Positions 28,391 through 35,149 of a stretch of DNA of 64,000 nt are shown here, one piece after another. This stretch comes from Rathayibacter rathayi (lineage in GTDB: Bacteria > Actinomycetota > Actinomycetes > Actinomycetales > Microbacteriaceae). Within the stretch, counting starts at the first letter, position 1, and each line of letters begins with the position of its first letter. A program made the translations under genes and the position numbers. The DNA lies in the NCBI RefSeq assembly GCF_004011095.1, contig NZ_CP028129.1, positions 310,001-374,000 of the forward strand. Reading direction: 5' to 3'. The notes beneath the pieces were generated by a model. That model was given only the letters and a program-made list of their open reading frames with translations. It was not told the DNA's origin and did no database searches.

Positions 28391-29085
28391 AATCTCACGA
28401 TTCCTGCCCATTTTGCTCCACTCTTCGACGGCGAGGTCCGGGTGTGGCAGCAGGCCGTCCGCGGAGCATCAGCCGAGGACCGGGCCCTGCTGGACAGGGT
28501 CGAGACCGAGCGCGCGGCTCGCTACCTACGAGCATCGGATCGCGATCGATTTGTGACTGCCGCGGTGACGCTCCGTCGTGCTGTTGCGGCCGTCACGGGG
28601 CTCGCAGCGGCGGAAGTCGTCGTGGACCGGACCTGCGTGGGGTGCGGGCGCCCGCATGGCAAGACGAGGTTGAAGACGTTGGGGATCGAGGCATCGCTGT
28701 CGCATGCCGGCGAGGTGGTCGCTGTCGCGCTGACCACGATCGGCCCCGTCGGGGTCGATGTCGAGCGGGTGGCGGAGATCGATTTCGCTCGTCTGGACGA
28801 GCAGATCACGGCGCCGGGCGAGTTGGCGTCGGCTTCGCGGCTTGAGGTCTTTCAGCGCTGGACGCGCAAGGAGGCCGTGTTGAAGGCGGTTGGCACCGGT
28901 AGGACACCGCCATGGCAGAGGTTCGGCTCGGCCTGGCGGAAGGCGGGCACACTGTACTCGCTTGCCCTGGCGCGGCCGACGTCGCCTTGCGCGACCTGGA
29001 CGTCGAGGACGGATATGTCGGCGCTGTCGCGGTCGTCGGCCTGGCTGCGCCAATCGTGAGCATTCGACGCGCCAGGCCGACCTGA
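28391..29085 (+). pseudogene. Sfp-type 4'-phosphopantetheinyl transferase, frameshifted
   Basis: Such enzymes convert apo carrier proteins of NRPS and PKS to the holo form. Visible motifs: TCVGCGRPHGKTRL, ASLSHAGEVVAVAL, GVDVE and FQRWTRKEAVLKAVGTG. After GTG (codon ending at 28900) the frame turns to nonsense and runs to 29059. Removing one base step restores a proper C-terminus in the next frame, from DTAMAEVRLGLAEGG at 28903 to a TGA at 29083. One base is missing near 28901. The first GTG in frame is at 28442, yet protein-like residues (IPAHFAPLFDGEVRV) begin about 40 bases earlier with no usual start codon. Probably inactive unless this is a sequencing error. Confidence 0.75.
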
Positions 29086-29224
29086 GATAGATTCCGTTGT
29101 GCTAAGGTGACAATCGCTCACCTCGACGTTCTGTCGGGGCTGCACTGAAACCGATGGCTTCAGGGGTCAATCCGGATCCGCTCGCCTAGCAGTGACTCAC
29201 TCCCATAATCTTTGAGGTCTCACC

Positions 29225-29332
29225 GTGGCTAATCATCCAGCGTCTTCTACCTGCGCGCGCCAACCGAATGCTGATCCGCTCTCCGCGGCTCGGACCGCTT
29301 TCGCGGCGGTCTCGAACGGCGTCGCAGCATGA
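29225..29332 (+). CDS. possible 35-residue leader peptide upstream of the homoserine dehydrogenase
   Basis: A GTG at 29225 begins a 35-residue frame (VANHPASSTCARQPNADP...) whose TGA overlaps the ATG of the next gene (ATGA). Only AGG at 29212 resembles a ribosome binding site. It has no His, Thr or Ile run typical of attenuators. It could be a coupling peptide or a remnant of another gene's start; it may equally not be translated. Confidence 0.25.
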   Translation: MANHPASSTCARQPNADPLSAARTAFAAVSNGVAA

Positions 29333-30678
29333 GCGGACTATATGCACGACCCGCCAGGGATAACGACCGTCCACTACGTGTTGCGCTGCTCGGCGCTGGC
29401 GCGGTTGGCAGCCAGGTCGCTCGCTTGCTGCTCGAGCACCGTGACGAACTCGGAGACCGGGTCGGCGTAGACGTTGAACTGGTCGGTGTCGGCGTACGCA
29501 CTTCCGACCCGTGCAAGTATCCCGACATCCCGTCGGTACTGCTCACGTCCGACTTCGAGCAATTGATCGTCGGCGCCGACCTCGTGATCGAGGTGATCGG
29601 CGGCATCGACCCGGCGAAGCGTTTGATTGAATTGGCACTCAGCTCCGGATCGGACGTGATCACGGCGAACAAGGCTCTGCTTGCCGCCCACGGCGCGGAA
29701 CTTTTTGCCCAAGCCGAGCGGTTCGGAGCTGAGATTCACTATGAGGCTGCCGTGGCCACAGCGATTCCCATCGTGCGCCCGCTGAGCCAATCCCTCGCGG
29801 GGGACCGGGTCACCCGAGTGCTCGGGATCGTCAACGGCACGACCAATTTCATCCTCGATCGGATGGACGCTCACGGCGGGAGTTTCGCCGAGGCTCTCGC
29901 GACGGCGACGGCCGCCGGTTACGCCGAAACAGATCCGACCGCCGACATCGAGGGCCTGGACGCCGCGAACAAGGCAGCAATCCTCGCCCGGCTTGCCTTT
30001 CACCAGGATGTTCCGCTCGAGTCGGTGTACCGGGAAGGGATCACGCGGATCACTCGGGAGCAAATCGACTCGGCACGACTGAACGGCCTGGTGATCAAAC
30101 TTCTGACCATCTGCGAACGAATCTTCGGTCCGGGCGGAGAACCAGTGGGGATCAGTGCGCGCGTCTACCCGGCGCTGATCAGTCGTGACCATCCGCTCGC
30201 GACGGTCCGCGGCGCCTACAACGCGGTGTTCGTCGAGGCAGAAGCCGCGGGAGACCTGATGTTCTACGGTGCCGGCGCGGGCGGCGCCGAGACGGCGTCG
30301 GCGATTCTCGGTGACCTCGTCTCTGCGGCGCGCCGGCACGTCGCGGGTAGCCCAGGAATGACGCCGGTCGTTGTCGGCTCCCTTCCCATGGTGCCGATGG
30401 GGGATGTTTTCACGCGATATCAGGTTGCCCTCACCGTCGTCGATCGCCCCGGTGTGCTGGCGAGAATCGCGGCAGTGTTCGCGGACAATGACGTCTCGGT
30501 GGAGACCCTCACTCAGACCTCACCGCGAGAACGAGGGGCCAGAGCAGATTGCGATCACATTGCGACCCTTCTCATCGGAACCCACTCGGCGCCGGAAGGC
30601 AAGCTCCGAAGTACCGTCGCCGCGCTGGATCGACACGAGTGCGTCCGTGCGGTGACGTCGATACTTCGCGTCGAATGA
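29329..30678 (+). CDS. hom: homoserine dehydrogenase (island copy)
   Basis: It reduces aspartate semialdehyde to homoserine. The 449 residues show the NAD(P) motif GAGAVG (22-27), ITANKALLAAHG, GIVNGTTNFILDRM, the catalytic-domain segment AETDPTADIEGLDAANKAAILA, and a C-terminal ACT domain (from about 370, VALTVVDRPGVLARIAAVFAD) as in threonine-regulated forms. Neither thrC nor thrB follows, unlike the usual actinobacterial hom locus, so this may be an extra copy serving the adjacent cluster. An IS starts 16 bases past its stop. Confidence 0.93.
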   Translation: MSGLYARPARDNDRPLRVALLGAGAVGSQVARLLLEHRDELGDRVGVDVELVGVGVRTSDPCKYPDIPSVLLTSDFEQLIVGADLVIEVIGGIDPAKRLIELALSSGSDVITANKALLAAHGAELFAQAERFGAEIHYEAAVATAIPIVRPLSQSLAGDRVTRVLGIVNGTTNFILDRMDAHGGSFAEALATATAAGYAETDPTADIEGLDAANKAAILARLAFHQDVPLESVYREGITRITREQIDSARLNGLVIKLLTICERIFGPGGEPVGISARVYPALISRDHPLATVRGAYNAVFVEAEAAGDLMFYGAGAGGAETASAILGDLVSAARRHVAGSPGMTPVVVGSLPMVPMGDVFTRYQVALTVVDRPGVLARIAAVFADNDVSVETLTQTSPRERGARADCDHIATLLIGTHSAPEGKLRSTVAALDRHECVRAVTSILRVE

Positions 30679-30690
30679 CGTTGAACAATC

Positions 30691-31591
30691 TAAGAGCGTT
30701 ATTCATAAGGGGTTACCAGCCGAGTCGGTAGAGTTCGAGTTTGGTGATGGCGCGGATGAGGTTGGGGAGTTCGTGGAGTCGGCCGCGGTAGCCGGTGGCG
30801 AGTATTTTCCAGTTCTTCCAGTGGGCGATGCATCTTTCGACCGCTGATCGGATGATGGAGAGTGTCCGATTGCTGGTTTTCGTGTTGTCGTCGAGTTCAC
30901 CGCCAGTGGGCTTCTTTGTCGGTGTTGTTGCGGTGGTGCCTTGATATCCGGGATCCGCGATCCATTCGACGGCGTCGAGGACAGGCTCCCAGCCGCAGAG
31001 CGTGATCGCAGCTCGATCGTGGCGCGCGCCGGCCACGGGCTCCGAGACGCACAGCAGCGAGCCTTTCAGGTCGGACGCGATCTGCACGTTCACGCCCTGC
31101 CGGTGCCGTTTCCCGGAGTAGTTCTCCCCCGCGCTGGCACGGTTCCCGGTGGGCACGTCGGTACCGTCGACCAGAAGGACCCGGCCGATCGCGGCTTCCT
31201 CTAGTGGCACGCCGGACAGGCAGCACGCTTGTTCGATCAGCGGCACGATCCGCCGGTAGATCCGCGACACGGTCGGCTGGGAGACGCCGAACAGGTCACC
31301 GACCGTCATCTGGTTCAGGTTCTGCCGCACCAACATCACCGTCACAACCACCTGCTCCCGAAGATTCAGGATCGCCACTCGCCCCGCCGACGCCGGACGG
31401 GACTGCACGATCTGCCAGATCCGGGAAACGAGTTCCGTGATCTGCTCCGAATCAAGCCCTGTAGTAGAGTCGTAACGCATCGGCCTCTTGTCCCGAGAAT
31501 AGTGAAGTGTGATAACTTCTATTCTCTCGCACGAGGGGCCGATGCCTTTCGAGCGACACGCGCAAATCAGACCTTATGAATAACGCTCTAA
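30691..31591. mobile_element. complete IS5-family insertion sequence (IS427-like), 895 bp
   Basis: The element spans 30694-31588. Its terminal inverted repeats are identical over 17 bp: GAGCGTTATTCATAAGG at 30694-30710 and its complement at 31572-31588. Both ends are flanked by TAA (30691-30693 and 31589-31591), a 3-bp duplication of the TNA type used by the IS427 group. One transposase gene fills the element. Identical ends and an intact gene suggest recent insertion. Confidence 0.9.
30713..31480 (-). CDS. IS5-family transposase
   Basis: A 255-residue DDE transposase. The N-terminal helix-turn-helix is in LNQMTVGDLFGVSQPTVSRIYRR, the catalytic domain begins VLLVDGTDVPTGNR (first Asp), continues IADPGYQGTT (second Asp) and SAVERCIAHWKNWKIL near the C-terminus (Glu). 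It occupies nearly all of the element in one frame and appears intact. Confidence 0.92.
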   Translation of the reverse strand: MRYDSTTGLDSEQITELVSRIWQIVQSRPASAGRVAILNLREQVVVTVMLVRQNLNQMTVGDLFGVSQPTVSRIYRRIVPLIEQACCLSGVPLEEAAIGRVLLVDGTDVPTGNRASAGENYSGKRHRQGVNVQIASDLKGSLLCVSEPVAGARHDRAAITLCGWEPVLDAVEWIADPGYQGTTATTPTKKPTGGELDDNTKTSNRTLSIIRSAVERCIAHWKNWKILATGYRGRLHELPNLIRAITKLELYRLGW

Positions 31592-31744
31592 GTGTGAATT
31601 GCATTCACCCTTCTCTGGAGCACTCGCGTCTGTGGGGTGTCGTACCGGAGTGTAGCGGCAACGCGGGCGAGCCTCCGATACCCGCCAGCGACATTTCGGC
31701 TGCGACCTTGCGTCTCGCGGAAAATATTTACTTCGTCACAACTT
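31592..31744. other. gap between the IS and the MITE-like element
   Basis: About 150 AT-richer bases with no gene. Together with the following element and leader (to 31893) it makes a 302-base intergenic stretch upstream of the cluster. No confident promoter was found. Confidence 0.4.
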
Positions 31745-31837
31745 GAGGCTTATGCAAAATTCGAATAGAGCTTCACAAAAACCCTGGTCAGAGGCATGTT
31801 CGCTGGGCGCGCCAGGGAATTTTGCATAAGCCTCCTT
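31742..31837. mobile_element. 90-bp MITE-like element
   Basis: GAGGCTTATGCAAAATTC (31745-31762) is repeated in exact inverted form at 31817-31834. The 54 bases between contain no gene. CTT immediately flanks both ends (31742-31744 and 31835-31837), a likely 3-bp target duplication. The ends resemble, but are not identical to, those of the nearby IS5-type elements. Confidence 0.75.
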
Positions 31838-31893
31838 GCGTGTCCCTCGGCAATTGAGATGCGGGCACGCTAATTCACAACCATGGAGGTTTG

Positions 31894-32463
31894 ATGCAAG
31901 AATCGCGGGATCAGATCCTTAAGTCAAGCTATAGTGGATCGGACAATTTTTCGCCAGATCGGTTCAGGCAAGTATTCAGAAGCCACGCTGCCGGCGTCTG
32001 TCTCGTAACGGCGGAATCAGGCGGACGGCTGGCCGCTTTGACGGTAACAAGCGTTTCGTCGGTGAGCGCGGAGCCGCCGGTTTTTGCGTTCTCGCTGTCG
32101 GCGCTCTCTTCGGCGGCGGTGCATGTGGCGCGGGCCGACAGTGTTGTCGTTCATATGTTGGATGAGCGCAGCATCGATTTGGCGCTTCTCGGGGCGAGAA
32201 GCGGAGTCGATCGCTTCGCGAATACCGACGGCTGGCGTCGGCTGCCGACCGGAGAGCCCGTCTTCTGCGGTGCGCGGACGTGGCTTCGAGGGCAGGTCTT
32301 CGAGCGAATCATCATCGGGGAGTCCACCATAATTATTGCAGGTGCAGTCGAGAGTAGCTTAGACGACGATTCAGAGCACGAGGAAGAAGCCCGCCCGTTG
32401 CCACTCGTCTACTACGACCGGGCCTGGCACTCGGTGGGTGATCACTCGCGGATTAACAACTAA
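31894..32463 (+). CDS. flavin reductase-like protein
   Basis: A 189-residue protein of the flavin reductase/FMN-binding split-barrel fold, with FRQVFRSHAAGVCLVTA, ALTVTSVSSVSAEPPVFAFSL, RFANTDGW and a late GAVESS...PLPLVYYDRAWHS in family order. It probably reduces FMN with NAD(P)H for the luciferase-like monooxygenase encoded 6 kb downstream. The ATG at 31894 follows GGAGG. It contains one TTA leucine codon (32359). A 147-base gap separates it from the exporter gene. Confidence 0.82.
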   Translation: MQESRDQILKSSYSGSDNFSPDRFRQVFRSHAAGVCLVTAESGGRLAALTVTSVSSVSAEPPVFAFSLSALSSAAVHVARADSVVVHMLDERSIDLALLGARSGVDRFANTDGWRRLPTGEPVFCGARTWLRGQVFERIIIGESTIIIAGAVESSLDDDSEHEEEARPLPLVYYDRAWHSVGDHSRINN

Positions 32464-32610
32464 ATTTCGGCTTGCGTTACTTCACCCCCATCTTCACACA
32501 TCCTGCACTCGCCGTGCCGTCGCGGGGGTGGGTTAGTCACGTCCGCACATATACGACGAACGCCGATACTTCATTGAATTCAAGAACATCAAACTGACAG
32601 GAATAGTTCT

Positions 32611-33243
32611 TTGGCACTTAGCATGTGGGTCACCTGTTTCATGGCATCGTGGATATTTTCACTCTCGCCCGGGTCAGGCTCCGTATTCTCAATGACGAAT
32701 GGATTGAACTACGGCTTCCGCCGCGGATACTTCGGCGCCATCGGCCTCGTTATAGGCCTCTGGGCGGTATTCCTGGTCGTTGTCGTCGGCCTGGGAGCCA
32801 TCATCCAAGCATCTTCATTGGCCTTCAATGTTTTGAAATGGGCCGGCGTAGGATACCTGTTCTATCTCGGGCTCACGCAGTGGTTTTCCAAGGCGACGCC
32901 CATCTCGGTCTCTCGAGTCGAAGGATCGATGGCGAGCATTGGCGGATTGATCGGAAAGGGCATCGCCCTGAACGCCATCAATCCAAAGGGCTACATCTTC
33001 ATGTTGGCGATCATCCCGCAGTTCCTCGTCTCCTCGGCCCCGATGCCACCGCAGTACATTGCCGTCGCCCTAACCTTTGCGTTCACTGATCTCGTCGTGA
33101 TGGCCGTCTACACTGGACTCGCGGCGAAGGTGGCCGGGTACCTGAAGACCGAGAAGCAGATCAAGTTCGTCAACCGACTGTTCGGCGCTCTCTTCATGGT
33201 CGCAGCCCTCGTTCTCGCGACCTTCCAGCAGGTCGGGCACTGA
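32611..33243 (+). CDS. LysE/RhtB-family amino acid exporter
   Basis: A 210-residue membrane protein with five to six hydrophobic segments. The conserved entry motif is FSLSPGSGSVFSMTNGLNYGFRRG (about 16-39), then AGVGYLFYLGLTQW and KGIALNAINPKGYIFMLAIIPQF as in RhtB-type homoserine/threonine and amino-acid exporters. A TTG start at 32611 lies 8 bases after AGGA; the next ATG (32623) is too far. It probably exports the product or an amino-acid-like intermediate. Confidence 0.85.
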   Translation: MALSMWVTCFMASWIFSLSPGSGSVFSMTNGLNYGFRRGYFGAIGLVIGLWAVFLVVVVGLGAIIQASSLAFNVLKWAGVGYLFYLGLTQWFSKATPISVSRVEGSMASIGGLIGKGIALNAINPKGYIFMLAIIPQFLVSSAPMPPQYIAVALTFAFTDLVVMAVYTGLAAKVAGYLKTEKQIKFVNRLFGALFMVAALVLATFQQVGH

Positions 33244-33247
33244 CGCG

Positions 33248-35149
33248 ATGATCGACAGGGATGCAAGCGGGGACGCGGAATCGGTCGATAAACTCATCCA
33301 GCGTGCGTGCGCCGAATTCTCCGAGGTGGTGGTGATCGAATCGGGGACGGAGCGCATCACCTACACCGCTCTTCTGGTGCGCGCAGAGGAGCTGGCAAGC
33401 CGGCTGCGAGGATCGGGTCTCAAACGCGGAGGTATCGTTGCCATCGTCGGGTGCCGGAGCGCAGCGGTGATAGTAGCCGTGCTTGCTGTCTGGCTAGCGG
33501 GTGGCATCGTCCTCCTCATTGACGAGACGCTCCCGGAAACGCGGCGAGAGTTGATGCTCGACAGCGCGGCGGCCAGCTTCGTCGTACAGTGCGGGGCGAC
33601 CTCGCGCATTCGAACGCGGGCAGGTGGGGTAGGCGCAGCTGCGGCGTGGTCCTCCAACGCTGATCACGCTTACGTCGCGTTCACTTCTGGATCGACCGGC
33701 GCGCCCAAGGCGATCGTCGGCAGTCATCGGGGGCTCGCGCACTTCTTGAAGTGGCAGGTCGAGGAATTCGCAATCGGAGTAGAAGACCGGTTCGCGCACC
33801 TGACGAACATTTCGTTCGATGTCTGGTTCCGCGACGCCCTCTCGCCACTGCTCGGGGGTGCGACGCTTTGCATTCCCATTGAGACCCATCTCGGGGCGGA
33901 CAACGTGCTCGATTTCATTCGAGGTAATGCCATCAGCGGTCTGCATGTCGTGCCGTCAATCGCGGAGATGTGGCTCGCCGAAGCGGATGATGTGCAGCAG
34001 ATCGTTGGCCTCGGTCGTGCGTTCTTCGCGGGTGAGCCACTCGACGGTTCGCTCGTTTCCTGCTGGAACGATGTCTTCCCGAATTGTCAGGTCGTCAATC
34101 TGTATGGGCCGTCTGAGACGACACTCGCTCAATACCATCTTAGGGTTCCAAGCGCGCCCGCTCCGGGAATTCAATCGGTTGGCCATGCCATCCCGGGATC
34201 CCGCTCGTTCGTTCTCGATGAGAATCAGGCGGAATGCCCGCCCGGTGTTGTCGGCGAGGTATACATCAATGCGGCGTGGCCGTCGCACGGGTATCTGGTC
34301 AAAGGACGGATCGTCAGTCCGTTCGTTCGGATAGAGATCGGTGACGATTCTCATCGCTGCTACCCGACGGGGGATCTGGGCAGAGTCTTACCGGACGGTG
34401 CGCTGGAGATCTCGGGGCGACGCGATGACCAGGTGAAGATCGGGGGCGTGCGTATCGAACTGCAGGAGGTTCGCTCCGTCGTTCGCTCCGCTCCGCGCGT
34501 TCGAGACGCCTTCATCTGCGCTGTGCCCGGGCTGACGGGGAAGATCCTGGCCGGAGTCGTGCAGATGGACGATCCAGACGAATCCGTGTTACGTAATCAC
34601 CTTCGCTCGCATCTGATGGGAGTGATGATCCCGGCCATGATCGTCTTCGTGCCCGAGTTGCCGATGCTGTCGAACGGAAAGCTCGATCGTCGGCGGCTCG
34701 GCGACATGGTCTCGGACCGATTGGCGGAGCAGGCGCGGTCGGCCACGGCGAGAAAAACCTCTGAATCTAGACGCACCGTGTCGGAGCGGCTGGAGGACAT
34801 CTGGGCCGAATTGGTAGGAACCGATGCGCTCACTGGCGGAAATGCACCCTCGACGTTCTTCGAGTCGGGCGGTACCTCGCTGACGATCGTCGGACTCCAC
34901 GCGAAGATCCAACGCGAGTTCGGCATCCAGTTTCCCCTGGTTCGCTTGTTCGAGAAGGTGACACTCCATGCGCAATGCCATCTCATCGAGCAATTAATGG
35001 GGCGAGGTGAAGCGACAGACGCCGGCCGCGACACCGCGGCACCACGTGCCCCTGGTCGACGACAGCTCGTCGCCGCGCGGCAGGCACGCCGGATCCAGCT
35101 CACCGAAGAAGTCAAGAACGAAGGTTTGGATCATGGAAAACACGGATGA
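33248..35149 (+). CDS. NRPS adenylation-carrier protein (A-PCP)
   Basis: A 633-residue loading protein. The adenylation domain shows FTSGSTGAPKAIVG (A3, 145-158), ISFDVWFRDAL (A4), NLYGPSETT (A5, 284-292), YPTGDLGR (A7), GRRDDQVKIGGVRIE (A8, from 390) and LSNGKLDRR (A10, about 474-482, with the catalytic Lys). A carrier domain follows with Ser544 in FFESGGTSLTI. There is no condensation domain. My hand-read specificity positions (D-V-R-V-F-A-L-L-A-K) match no code I recall. The last 45 residues are basic and helical and may dock to the PKS. Its end overlaps the PKS start by 17 bases. Three TTA codons occur. Confidence 0.92.
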   Translation: MIDRDASGDAESVDKLIQRACAEFSEVVVIESGTERITYTALLVRAEELASRLRGSGLKRGGIVAIVGCRSAAVIVAVLAVWLAGGIVLLIDETLPETRRELMLDSAAASFVVQCGATSRIRTRAGGVGAAAAWSSNADHAYVAFTSGSTGAPKAIVGSHRGLAHFLKWQVEEFAIGVEDRFAHLTNISFDVWFRDALSPLLGGATLCIPIETHLGADNVLDFIRGNAISGLHVVPSIAEMWLAEADDVQQIVGLGRAFFAGEPLDGSLVSCWNDVFPNCQVVNLYGPSETTLAQYHLRVPSAPAPGIQSVGHAIPGSRSFVLDENQAECPPGVVGEVYINAAWPSHGYLVKGRIVSPFVRIEIGDDSHRCYPTGDLGRVLPDGALEISGRRDDQVKIGGVRIELQEVRSVVRSAPRVRDAFICAVPGLTGKILAGVVQMDDPDESVLRNHLRSHLMGVMIPAMIVFVPELPMLSNGKLDRRRLGDMVSDRLAEQARSATARKTSESRRTVSERLEDIWAELVGTDALTGGNAPSTFFESGGTSLTIVGLHAKIQREFGIQFPLVRLFEKVTLHAQCHLIEQLMGRGEATDAGRDTAAPRAPGRRQLVAARQARRIQLTEEVKNEGLDHGKHG

